Below, piece after piece: positions 34,019-41,980 of a DNA stretch of 64,000 nt. The notes under the pieces are model-generated. The model searched no databases, had not been told where the DNA came from, and saw only the letters and a program-made list of their open reading frames with translations. The first letter of the stretch is position 1. Each line of letters starts with the position of its first letter. This DNA is from Arthrobacter sp. ISL-30 (GTDB lineage: Bacteria > Actinomycetota > Actinomycetes > Actinomycetales > Micrococcaceae): assembly GCF_018613855.1 (NCBI RefSeq), contig NZ_JAGGPK010000030.1:138945-202944 (forward strand), read 5' to 3'. The position numbers were made by a program, and so were the translations under genes.

Positions 34019-34333
34019 TCAAGGCTCCTCGGTGGCCTCCTCGCTGCCCGCCTCGGTGGCTGCTTCCTGGGCTTCTGCTGCCTGCTCGGCCGCTGCCCGT
34101 CGTGCAGCCTCTGCACCCGCCTCCTGCTGGACAGCGGCGGCCTGCCCGGCTTCCGCGCGCTGCGCTTCCGCGGAGGCTTCTGCGGTCTCTTGTTCTGCCT
34201 TTTCCTCCTCGGCCGAGGCACGAACACCGACCACCGGTGCGCCCCCTTCCTCGGCGATCTTGTCCTCCGCAGGGTCATGAGTTCGCCTGCCGCCCAAGCC
34301 AAGGTTCTTCTTCACGTCATCGAGGAATCCCAT
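34019..34333 (-). CDS. Small Ala/Glu-rich coiled-coil protein
   Basis: 104 residues. A conserved-looking N-terminus, MGFLDDVKKNLGLGGRRTHD, is followed by an Ala/Glu/Gln-rich helix that should form a coiled coil (about 40-100) with an acidic end. No membrane segment and no recognised family. The ATG at 34333 is supported by the MGFLDD start common in small soluble proteins of this kind; GGAAAG lies somewhat far upstream. Monocistronic. Confidence 0.6.
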   Translation of the reverse strand: MGFLDDVKKNLGLGGRRTHDPAEDKIAEEGGAPVVGVRASAEEEKAEQETAEASAEAQRAEAGQAAAVQQEAGAEAARRAAAEQAAEAQEAATEAGSEEATEEP

Positions 34334-34434
34334 GAGCCAAGTCTTTCCGACCCTGTGACATTTGTCATGCACCTTAAATGGCTATGGACCGGCTCGAAAG
34401 CCGGCCCATAGCCAAAGGTCAGTCAAGACCGCGC

Positions 34435-36549
34435 TTACCACTTACCCTTGCGGTTGAAGTCGCGGTGGCCGCCTTCGCTGCCGTGGCGCGGCTTGCGGGC
34501 CCCGTTGCCGTGGCCGCCGAAACGCGAATCGCCGGCCTGGCCGCGGTCGCCGAAGCTGCCACGTTCAGGGCGCTCGCTGAAGCTGCGCTCGGAACGGTCG
34601 CTGTAGGAGCGTCCGCCGCGATCTGCCGAAGAGCGCTCGCCGTCGTTGCGACGGAACTCCTTCTTGAAGCCGCCGTTGCCCTTGAAGTTGCCGCGACCGC
34701 CTTCGCGGTCACCGTAGCCGCCGCGGCCGCCTTCGCGGTTGGGCTTGCGGCCGGAGTCCAGCTCGAGGTGGATCAGTTCGCCACCGATCCGCGTGCGGGA
34801 CAGGGCACGCAGCTGGTCCTGGCTCAGGTCCGCCGGAAGCTCCACGAGGGTGTGGTCCGAACGGATGTCAATGCCGCCGATCTGGCTGGAGGACAGGCCA
34901 CCCTCGTTGGCGATCGCTCCCACGATGGAGCCGGGCATAACGCGGTTGCGGCGTCCGACGGCGATCCGGTAGGTTGCGTTGCCTTCGGTCAGCGCGCGGG
35001 TTGGGCCGCGTGAGCCGAAGCCGTCCTTAGAGCGTTCGCGCTTCTGGAACTCGGGCGCGGCGGGCAGGTCCTTGACCAGCAGCGGCTGGCCGCCCTGTGC
35101 CATGACTGCCAGGGCAGCGGCGATTTCGGCAGCCGGAACCTTGTGCTCTTCCTCGTAGGAAGCGATCAGGTCGCGGAACAGCGAAACGTCCTCGGACTCG
35201 AGCGTCTCCGTGATGCGCTCGGCGAACTTGCCCAGGCGCAGCGAGTTGACCGTCTCCGCCGTCGGCAGGTGCATCTGCTCGACAGGCTGGCGGGTGGCCT
35301 TTTCGATGGCGCGCAGCAGGTACTTCTCGCGCGGGGTCATGAACAGGATGGCATCGCCGGCGCGGCCGGCACGGCCTGTGCGGCCGATCCGGTGCACATA
35401 GGACTCGGTGTCGTGGGGGATGTCGTAGTTGACCACGTGGCTGATGCGTTCGACGTCGAGGCCGCGGGCGGCGACGTCGGTGGCGACCAGGACGTCGATG
35501 CGGCCTTCCTTCAACGCCTCCACGGTGCGCTCACGCTGCTGCTGCGGGATGTCGCCGTTGATGGCGGCAGCCTGGAAGCCACGCGACTTCAGCTTGTCCG
35601 CGAGGTCCTCGGTAGCCATCTTGGTGCGCACAAAGGCGATGACGCCGTCGAACTCTTCAACTTCAAGGATGCGGGTCATCGCGTCCAGCTTGTGCGGGCC
35701 CATGACCTGCAGGTAGCGCTGGCGGATGTTGGTGCCCGTGGAGGTCTTGGACTTGACCGAAATCTCGGCGGGATCGTTCAGGTACTGCTTGGACATCCGG
35801 CGGATCTGGCTCGGCATGGTGGCGGAGAACAGCGCAACCTGGCGGTCCTCCGGCGTCTGCTGGAAAATCTGCTCAACGTCCTCGGCGAAGCCCATGCGAA
35901 GCATCTCGTCGGCTTCGTCAAGCACCAGGTACTGAAGCTCGGACAGGTCCAGGGAACCCTTGGCAATGTGGTCGATCACGCGGCCCGGGGTACCGACGAC
36001 GACCTGGGCGCCGCGGCGAAGGCCAGCCAGCTGGGGACCATAGGCGGAGCCGCCGTAGACGGGGAGGACGGTGAAGTCCTCCATGTGCTTGGCGTACGAG
36101 GTGAAGGCCTCGGCGACCTGGAGCGCCAGCTCACGGGTGGGGGCGAGCACGAGGGCCTGGGTCTTGCGGGACGGGCCATTGAGGTCGTGGAGCTCAGCCA
36201 GGCGGGACAGCGCGGGGACCGCAAAAGCGGCGGTCTTGCCGGTACCGGTCTGGGCGAGGCCGACGACGTCGCGGCCTTCCAGCAGCAGCGGGATGGTGGC
36301 TGCCTGGATGGGAGACGGCTTCTCGTAGCCGACGTCCTGCAGGGCTGCGAGGACGCGTGCGTCGAGGCCGAGGTCGGTGAAGCGAACGCCGTCTTCGTCC
36401 TCGGAATCCGTGGCGGGAGCGTCTGCAACGGGAGCCGGTGCAGCGTCTGCTGCGTCTACAACGTCGGCAGCGGCAGCCTGCTCAGCAGCGGGCGTCTCGA
36501 CGGTCTCGTCGGCCGGCATCTCGTTGGTTTCGTTCAGGTTTTCGGGCAT
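34435..36549 (-). CDS. DEAD-box RNA helicase with DbpA-type RNA-binding domain (DeaD/CsdA-like)
   Basis: About 704 residues. An acidic Ala-rich N-terminal tail (about 1-55) precedes the helicase core: Q motif FTDLGLDARVLAAL, Walker A AQTGTGKT at 99-106, PTRELA, GTPGR, DEAD in YLVLDEADEML, SAT in LFSATMPSQIRR, and HRIGRTGRAGRAG. A DbpA RNA-binding domain follows (YRIAVGRRNRVMPGSIVGAI, IGGIDIRSDHTLVELP), then an Arg/Gly-rich tail (GGRGGYGDRE, GDRGQAGDSRFGG). DeaD-type helicases unwind structured mRNA and assist ribosome assembly, mainly in the cold. The ATG at 36549 with GAGGAA upstream is my choice; one at 36570 is possible. A 423-base leader region precedes it. Confidence 0.93.
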   Translation of the reverse strand: MPENLNETNEMPADETVETPAAEQAAAADVVDAADAAPAPVADAPATDSEDEDGVRFTDLGLDARVLAALQDVGYEKPSPIQAATIPLLLEGRDVVGLAQTGTGKTAAFAVPALSRLAELHDLNGPSRKTQALVLAPTRELALQVAEAFTSYAKHMEDFTVLPVYGGSAYGPQLAGLRRGAQVVVGTPGRVIDHIAKGSLDLSELQYLVLDEADEMLRMGFAEDVEQIFQQTPEDRQVALFSATMPSQIRRMSKQYLNDPAEISVKSKTSTGTNIRQRYLQVMGPHKLDAMTRILEVEEFDGVIAFVRTKMATEDLADKLKSRGFQAAAINGDIPQQQRERTVEALKEGRIDVLVATDVAARGLDVERISHVVNYDIPHDTESYVHRIGRTGRAGRAGDAILFMTPREKYLLRAIEKATRQPVEQMHLPTAETVNSLRLGKFAERITETLESEDVSLFRDLIASYEEEHKVPAAEIAAALAVMAQGGQPLLVKDLPAAPEFQKRERSKDGFGSRGPTRALTEGNATYRIAVGRRNRVMPGSIVGAIANEGGLSSSQIGGIDIRSDHTLVELPADLSQDQLRALSRTRIGGELIHLELDSGRKPNREGGRGGYGDREGGRGNFKGNGGFKKEFRRNDGERSSADRGGRSYSDRSERSFSERPERGSFGDRGQAGDSRFGGHGNGARKPRHGSEGGHRDFNRKGKW

Positions 36550-36972
36550 TAGGGAAGATTCCTCATCCATGGGGGGCCAGGCGGAACAGCCGAGGCGGGC
36601 TGAACCGCAGTACAGGTTGCAGCTGACCCGGCATAATGCCTGGTTGCTTGCAAGAAGTCCGGCGCTGTCGCAATCCCACGGCAGGACTTCGCGCTGCATC
36701 TCTTGGCTGCTATCCCAGCAGTCTGTACAGCGTTTTCTTCAGCCGGCTCTCCCTATGAAAATGCCCGCGCACAGTTGCGGGCCCCAACACTTGCCAGTCC
36801 TGCCTCAAAAATTGGGCAGGAAAAAGGGATTTCCGGAGTGGGGGATATATCCATTGTAGGGCACGGATCAACGTGCCCTTGACCAGAGGGTCGACGACGG
36901 CGGTGACCTTGCGCACACAGGTCCCGTTTGGGGGGCCTGCACACGGCCGGGGCCCTTGGAGTGGCGCCCGAG
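36550..36972 (-). promoter_or_regulatory. Long leader region of the RNA helicase gene with hairpins
   Basis: 423 bases with no convincing gene. On the minus strand it contains, in order, a 7-bp hairpin (GGGCACG/CGTGCCC at 36859-36878), TACAAT directly after it (36853-36858), a 10-base palindrome GGATATATCC, a stem CCTGCC/GGCAGG at 36799-36820, and a GCCCGC/GCGGGC hairpin at 36763-36782 followed by ATTTTC. The first may end the MOSC transcript and TACAAT may be the helicase -10; the later hairpins would then lie in the helicase 5' leader, as in cold-regulated deaD genes. Confidence 0.4.
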
Positions 36973-37635
36973 CTAGATTGTTGCCCCGAAGCGCCGCATC
37001 ACCTTCTCGAATTCTTCGCGGTACTCGGGCTGCAGGCGGATCTCACCGTCGGCCTCGGCGTCGAGCAGGGTCTGCACGTCTTCGGGAGTGGGATCGCTGA
37101 ACCATTTGCCCACAGTGATTCCGTGCCGGGGAACGAAGAGGCGGTGAATGTGGTCGCCTGCCTCGATGGTCCCGGTCTTAACCACCCGCAGGTAGGTACC
37201 GACCCTCCCGGCCTCGGTGAACCTCCTGATCCACTGCGGCTCGCCCATGCGCCGCTGGAAGGTGTCGCAAGGAACCCTGGGCGAAGTAACTTCCACCTCC
37301 ACGTCCAGGCCGATCTTCCAGCGTTCTCCGATGACGGCGCCTGTGGCGTCGATGCCACTGACGCGCAGGTTCTCACCGAAGATCCCGGGAGGGAGCTCCC
37401 GTTGCAGCTGCTCCTGCCAGTAGTCCGCATCCGCCTGTGAGTAGGCGTAGAGCGCCTGGTCTTCGCCGCCGTGATGGACCCGGTTTGCCTGCACGTCTCC
37501 GTGGAGCCCCAGTTTGTGTACCTTGACAGGACCTTCTACGGGGCGTTTGTCGATGGCAGTCACGCCCACACGGCCCTGGTCATCTTCCAGGAGCTGGTGG
37601 ACGCGGCAGACTGCGATCACTTTTGCGGTATCCAT
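36973..37635 (-). CDS. MOSC-domain protein (YiiM-like)
   Basis: 220 residues. MOSC domains bind a molybdenum cofactor through a conserved cysteine; here it is in SPRVPCDTFQRRMG (about residue 124), after the family segment HGGEDQALYAYSQADADYW and PGIFGENLRVSG. YiiM in E. coli reduces N-hydroxylated bases; such a role here is inference. TAGACT stands exactly six bases before the ATG, a leaderless-type start. It follows the kdpE-like gene by 60 bases on the opposite side of a promoter, so it is transcribed on its own. Confidence 0.85.
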   Translation of the reverse strand: MDTAKVIAVCRVHQLLEDDQGRVGVTAIDKRPVEGPVKVHKLGLHGDVQANRVHHGGEDQALYAYSQADADYWQEQLQRELPPGIFGENLRVSGIDATGAVIGERWKIGLDVEVEVTSPRVPCDTFQRRMGEPQWIRRFTEAGRVGTYLRVVKTGTIEAGDHIHRLFVPRHGITVGKWFSDPTPEDVQTLLDAEADGEIRLQPEYREEFEKVMRRFGATI

Positions 37636-37641
37636 GGCAAC

Positions 37642-37647
37642 AGTCTA
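37642..37647 (-). promoter_or_regulatory. Leaderless-type -10 element for the MOSC gene
   Basis: On the minus strand TAGACT stands six bases before the ATG at 37635. Confidence 0.5.
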
Positions 37648-37695
37648 CGGACGCCAGGGCCCGGGTCGAAGGCAAAATCCGCTATTTGCCGCTGC

Positions 37696-38370
37696 TCAGG
37701 GATCGAAGCGGTAGCCCATTCCGGCTTCTGTATGCAGGTGCCGTGGAACCGAAGGATCTTCCTCAAGCTTCCGCCGCAGCTGGGCGACGTAAACCCTCAG
37801 GTACTGCGTTTCCTTGGCATAGGCCTGCCCCCAGACCTGCGTAAGGAGCTGCTGCTGCGTCACGAGCCGGCCCGGATTTCGTACCAGGATCTCCAGGATG
37901 CTCCATTCTGTGGGGGTGAGCCTCACCTCCTTGCCGCCCTTGACCACCCTCTTGGCGGCGAGGTCCATCACGAAACCGGCGGTGGCAACCGTGGGAGATT
38001 CGTTCCTCGGCTCTGCCCTGCGGGAGGCCGCCCGCAGCCTGGCGAGCAGCTCGTCCAGGCCGAAGGGCTTGGTCACATAGTCGTCCGCACCGGCGTCGAG
38101 GGCTTCCACTTTGTCCTCGGAGGCATGGCGGGCCGACAGGACGATGATGGGCATGGTGCTCCAGCCACGGAGTCCGCGGATGACGTCCACGCCGTCCATG
38201 TCAGGCAGCCCGAGGTCAAGGACCACAATGTCCACAGGCTGCGTCGCGGCCGCCTTTAAGGCGTCGCGGCCCTTGCCCACTGTCACTGCCCGATAGCCGT
38301 GGGCCTGCAGGTTGATCTGCATGGCGCGTGCCAGCTGGGCTTCGTCCTCAACGATCAGCACTACGCTCAT
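37696..38370 (-). CDS. kdpE: KdpE-like OmpR-family response regulator
   Basis: 224 residues. Receiver domain with E9 D10-type acidic pair (LIVEDEAQLARAM), phosphoacceptor D52 in IVVLDLGLPDMDG and lysine in YVTKPFGLDELLAR; winged-helix domain with LTPTEWSILEILVRNPGRLV, TQVWGQAY and LRVYVAQLRRKLEEDP, the last being characteristic of KdpE. KdpE normally activates the potassium transporter kdpFABC, absent from this window. The ATG at 38370 overlaps the kinase stop by four bases. Confidence 0.87.
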   Translation of the reverse strand: MSVVLIVEDEAQLARAMQINLQAHGYRAVTVGKGRDALKAAATQPVDIVVLDLGLPDMDGVDVIRGLRGWSTMPIIVLSARHASEDKVEALDAGADDYVTKPFGLDELLARLRAASRRAEPRNESPTVATAGFVMDLAAKRVVKGGKEVRLTPTEWSILEILVRNPGRLVTQQQLLTQVWGQAYAKETQYLRVYVAQLRRKLEEDPSVPRHLHTEAGMGYRFDP

Positions 38371-39941
38371 GCGGTACCCCCGGCCCCGATGCCGGATGCT
38401 GTTTCGGTATCGGCGCCGGAACCTGCTCCGTGACCTGTCCAAAGTGGCAGGGTAATCACTATTGTCAGGCCTCCCCCGGGCGTGGGCTCGGCAGTGAGCG
38501 TGCCGCCCATGGCTTCCGTAAAGCCCTTCGCCACGGCCAGGCCCAGGCCTATTCCACCGTCTCCTCTGCGGCCTGAGCTTCCCCCCGGCGCATCGTCCCG
38601 GCGCTGGAAGGGCCTGAACATATCCGCCTGAACGGCGGGGTCGAGACCTGGACCGTGATCGATGATCCGTAATTCGCCGGCCGGCCTGGATCCTACCGTG
38701 ATCCCGGCGCCGGAACTCCCCGTGAGCACAATGTCGGAGTCGGGAGCATACCTCACCGCGTTCTCCACGATGTTGGCCACCACGCGCTCCAGCATCCCAG
38801 CGTCGGCTTCAACCTGCGGAAGGTTGGGCGGCAACTCGTTGCGCACCCGCTCGGCCGGCACCCCTCTCAGCGCCTCGTCAAGCACGTCCTGCCAGGCAAT
38901 CCCGTCGAGAAGCGGGTTGACGGCGTCGGCGGTAATCCTGGACATATCCAGCAGGTTGTCAACCAGGTGATCCAGCCGGTCCGCATAGTTCTCGATCGTG
39001 GCGAGGAGTTCCCGCTCATCTTCCGGCGCAAAGGTGACGTCCTCCTGCCGAAGGCTGCTGACGGCGAGCTTGATGCCGGCCAAGGGCGTCCGCAGGTCGT
39101 GGGAGACGGCGCGCAGGATGGAGGTACGCATCTTGTTGCCCTCGCTGAGGCGCAGATTGTCCCGGCGGCTTTCCGCCAGTTGCTGGCGCTCACGAAGAGC
39201 CACCACATAGGCCCCGAACGCCCCAAGCATGCGGCGCTGCTGTCCGGATAACGGCCCGCCGTTCAGCAGAAGCGTGTACTGGGGGTCGACGACGGCAGTG
39301 TGGTCTGCGGCAGCGCGGGTGACGGGCGGATTGTTACCCGAGGTTGCCAGCACCCTCCAGTCCGCCTCTGCGGCGGGATAGTCGGGCGGCCTCGAAGCCA
39401 GTGGCTGCGGCGGCGGCGTCGACACCAGGGTGACCGCATCCATCCCAAGGCTCATCCGGACCTTGTCCAGGAACGACTCGAGCGTGCCGTCGGAACGCAG
39501 GATCTGCAGTGCCAGGCTGCTGAGCGCTGTGGCCTCCGCGCTGGACCATGCGGCCTCCTGTGCCCTTCGGCTGGCCAGTCCGACGGCGAGCGCCACCCCG
39601 CCGGCGACCCCCAGGAAGATGACTAGGGTAAAGAGCGTTGAGGGGTCTGCGATGGAGAGCGACCCCACCGGATCGGCCGAGAAGTAGTTCAGCAGGAGGC
39701 TGCCCAGAACGGCGGCAACGATTGCAGGCCACAGCCCTCCAATGGCCGCCACCGCAACAGCAACCGCAAGCTGAAGCAGCAGGATGATGGAGAAGTTCCG
39801 GTAGCCGACCAGCGTGACCAGGACCTCGATGCCGGGTGGCAGGAGGAGGGCAAGCACCATGCCCATGATCAGCCGGCCCCGGCCGATACCCCGCACTGAG
39901 GGGAGCTGGAGCCCGGTGGAGTTCTTTTCCCCTGCGGCCAT
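38367..39941 (-). CDS. Short KdpD-like histidine kinase lacking the N-terminal KdpD sensor
   Basis: 524 residues against roughly 850-900 for full KdpD. It starts directly with the DUF4118 four-helix membrane block (about 25-135: IILLLQLAVAVAVAAIGGLW, LLLNYFSADPVGSLSIADP), then a GAF-like part, the phosphoacceptor histidine in AVSHDLRTPLAGIKLAVS, the N box NIVENAVRYAP and G boxes IIDHGPGLDP and GIGLGLAVAKGF. The cytoplasmic KdpD and USP sensor domains are missing. CAGAAT lies six bases before the ATG and nothing upstream encodes the missing part, so the short form looks genuine. Confidence 0.85.
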   Translation of the reverse strand: MAAGEKNSTGLQLPSVRGIGRGRLIMGMVLALLLPPGIEVLVTLVGYRNFSIILLLQLAVAVAVAAIGGLWPAIVAAVLGSLLLNYFSADPVGSLSIADPSTLFTLVIFLGVAGGVALAVGLASRRAQEAAWSSAEATALSSLALQILRSDGTLESFLDKVRMSLGMDAVTLVSTPPPQPLASRPPDYPAAEADWRVLATSGNNPPVTRAAADHTAVVDPQYTLLLNGGPLSGQQRRMLGAFGAYVVALRERQQLAESRRDNLRLSEGNKMRTSILRAVSHDLRTPLAGIKLAVSSLRQEDVTFAPEDERELLATIENYADRLDHLVDNLLDMSRITADAVNPLLDGIAWQDVLDEALRGVPAERVRNELPPNLPQVEADAGMLERVVANIVENAVRYAPDSDIVLTGSSGAGITVGSRPAGELRIIDHGPGLDPAVQADMFRPFQRRDDAPGGSSGRRGDGGIGLGLAVAKGFTEAMGGTLTAEPTPGGGLTIVITLPLWTGHGAGSGADTETASGIGAGGTA

Positions 39942-40088
39942 GGCTCAATTCTGGCACGCTCGCATCCGCCGTTCCGACGAGCCGATATTGTCCGTGTCCG
40001 CGCAGCTAGGCAGGTACTAGGCTTGCATCAGTAATCCGACTACGGCAGTGTCCGGAGCCATTCTTCACTGTCAGTCCAGGGGGATGAC

Positions 40089-40760
40089 ATGGACCCGAAC
40101 CACGATCAGGAGGGGACGCCAAAGTCCCGGCCCGACGACGGCTCGCGGCCCGACGACGGCTCGCGGCCCGACGATGGCTCGCGGCCCGACGATGGCTCGC
40201 GGCACGAAAAGGGGTCTGTCCCGGAAGACGCCCAGGACTTGCCGAAGCCCCCACCGTGGCAGGTTCCCAAACCAGAGCTACGCCCGGACCTGCTCAAGGA
40301 GCCCATACCCGCCGTCGACCCCTTTGCCCGCGAGCGCGCGAAGGAGGCTGAGCACCGGAAGAAGCGTTCCCAGCGCCGTACCGTCGTCGTCGGCCTCGGC
40401 GTCACTGCCCTGCTGGCGGGCACCATCACCGCGATCGTTGCAAGCAATGAAGAACCCGACTATGCGCAGGTGTGCTTCAACGACGAAACCGGTGAACGGG
40501 TGGAAGACGTCAACTGCGGCAGCTCCGAAGGCCGTGGGTCCGGTGCTTATGCCTGGTACTTCTTTGCGCGGGGCACTGCCGTCCCGCCGATACGCGGCAC
40601 GATCCCGAACAACTCCACGTATACAAGGACACTTCCCTCGGACGCCAAGGCGTCCACCGGCTATAGCACCCAGGGCGGCACAGTGAGCCGTGGCGGCTTC
40701 GGCGGCAGCGCCAAGAGCGGCACCAGCGGCGGTGGCGGCGGAAAGATTTCGGGGGGCTAG
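40089..40760 (+). CDS. DUF1190/YgiB-like membrane-anchored protein
   Basis: 223 residues. N-terminal charged region with four exact RPDDGS repeats (14-37), then a basic stretch and one transmembrane helix (RTVVVGLGVTALLAGTITAIV, about 96-116). The outer domain has AQVCFNDETGERVEDVNC followed by AYAWYFFARGTAVPPIRGTI and a Gly/Ser-rich tail; this Cys pair plus the aromatic and Gly-rich pattern resembles the E. coli YgiB/YjfM (DUF1190) proteins. The likeness is supported by context: those genes also precede a YgiC/YjfC amidoligase. GGGGG precedes the ATG. First gene of a four-gene operon. Confidence 0.62.
   Translation: MDPNHDQEGTPKSRPDDGSRPDDGSRPDDGSRPDDGSRHEKGSVPEDAQDLPKPPPWQVPKPELRPDLLKEPIPAVDPFARERAKEAEHRKKRSQRRTVVVGLGVTALLAGTITAIVASNEEPDYAQVCFNDETGERVEDVNCGSSEGRGSGAYAWYFFARGTAVPPIRGTIPNNSTYTRTLPSDAKASTGYSTQGGTVSRGGFGGSAKSGTSGGGGGKISGG
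40128..40199 (+). repeat. 18-bp tandem repeat, four units
   Basis: Four consecutive 18-bp units (CGGCCCGACGACGGCTCG and two units with GAT for the second GAC) encode RPDDGS four times. Two units differ by a single silent change, indicating recent expansion. Confidence 0.88.
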
Positions 40761-40762
40761 GG

Positions 40763-41980
40763 GTGAAGAGACTGTCCTCGACACCCCGGCCGGACTGGAA
40801 GAAAAAGATAGAGGAACAAGGGCTGGTGTTTTCCACCACAACGATGCCCGACGGCCGCAAGATCGAATACTGGAACGAAACCGCCTACTACGAATTCAGC
40901 ATGGGCGAGGTGGAAACCCTCGAGAAAACGGCCGAAGAGATGCACCTCATGTGCCTGGAAGCAGCCAGGTTCCTGGCCAGCGGGGCCATGGGCGGCATTG
41001 GAATTGGTGAACAGGCGCTGGAACTCGCGGCGGAGTCCCTGCAGGCCGGCGACATGGATATCTATGGCCGCTTCGATTTCATCTATGACGGGCAGGGCGG
41101 CCCGGCGAAGATGCTGGAGTACAACGCGGACACCCCCACGGGCCTGATTGAGGCAGCCATCGCCCAATGGTTCTGGCTCCAGGACGTCTTCCCCGGGAAA
41201 GACCAGTGGAACGGCATCCACGAAGCCCTGATCCGCCAATGGAGGAAGCTTCAGTACCGCACGGGCATGAGCACCCTTCACGTGGCCCACTCGGAAGCCG
41301 AGGAGTCCGGTGAAGACTGGATGACCGCCGCCTACATGAGGGACGTGGCCGACCAGGCCGGTTGGACCACTATCGGGATCAACATGTCCGATATCGGCTG
41401 GGACCCCAATCTGAAGCGGTTCGTGGACCTGGACAACTTCATGATCAGCACCATCTTCAAGCTGTACCCGTGGGAAGTGATGATGAAGGAGCCTTTCGGG
41501 CACCGGCTCCTGGAACGCGCCCACAATCCACGGTGGGTGGAGCCTGCCTGGAAGATGCTGCTGTCGAACAAGGCGCTCCTCGCCGCGCTATGGCATTTGT
41601 ATCCCGGGCATCCGAACCTGCTGCCGGCATATCTAGGTGACCCGGGCCCCCTGAACGAGTGGGTGGCCAAGCCCCTGCATGGCAGGGAGGGCGACAACAT
41701 CAGGATCCATGCCCCGGGGATCGAACTGGAGCAGCCAGGCGAATACGGGCGTGAAGGCTGGTGCTACCAGCAGTACCATGCCCTTCCGGACTTCGACGGC
41801 AACCACCCGGTCCTGGGCCTGTGGGTTGTAGACGGTGAGTCGGTGGGCTGCGGCATCCGCGAATCCGACGGTCCCGTCACTGACTACTTCTGCCGTTTCG
41901 TCCCGAACACCATTGATGCGCCGGCGCCACTAAGCGCGGCCAGGGCAACAACAGCTGCAGAACGGGGAATTGCACTATGA
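40763..41980 (+). CDS. YgiC/YjfC-type ATP-grasp amidoligase (glutathionylspermidine synthase-like)
   Basis: 405 residues, the size of stand-alone glutathionylspermidine-synthase-like ligases. Family blocks: GRFDFIYDGQGGPAKMLEYN then ADTPTGLIEAAIAQWFW, WTTIGINMSDIGWDP, and KPLHGREGDNIRI before REGWCYQQYHALPDFDG, the lysine and acidic residues of the ATP-grasp site. Homologues ligate an amine or amino acid to a carboxylate using ATP; the E. coli YgiC and YjfC products are not fully defined. There is no amidase domain. GTG start two bases after the upstream stop; its own stop overlaps the next ATG. Confidence 0.85.
   Translation: MKRLSSTPRPDWKKKIEEQGLVFSTTTMPDGRKIEYWNETAYYEFSMGEVETLEKTAEEMHLMCLEAARFLASGAMGGIGIGEQALELAAESLQAGDMDIYGRFDFIYDGQGGPAKMLEYNADTPTGLIEAAIAQWFWLQDVFPGKDQWNGIHEALIRQWRKLQYRTGMSTLHVAHSEAEESGEDWMTAAYMRDVADQAGWTTIGINMSDIGWDPNLKRFVDLDNFMISTIFKLYPWEVMMKEPFGHRLLERAHNPRWVEPAWKMLLSNKALLAALWHLYPGHPNLLPAYLGDPGPLNEWVAKPLHGREGDNIRIHAPGIELEQPGEYGREGWCYQQYHALPDFDGNHPVLGLWVVDGESVGCGIRESDGPVTDYFCRFVPNTIDAPAPLSAARATTAAERGIAL

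Noticed and set aside
35143..36552. 469-codon open frame on the plus strand opposite the RNA helicase
   Set aside because: It is the antisense shadow of a clear DEAD-box gene; its composition (Val/Gly/Asp/Leu-rich) mirrors the helicase codons and it has no ribosome site.
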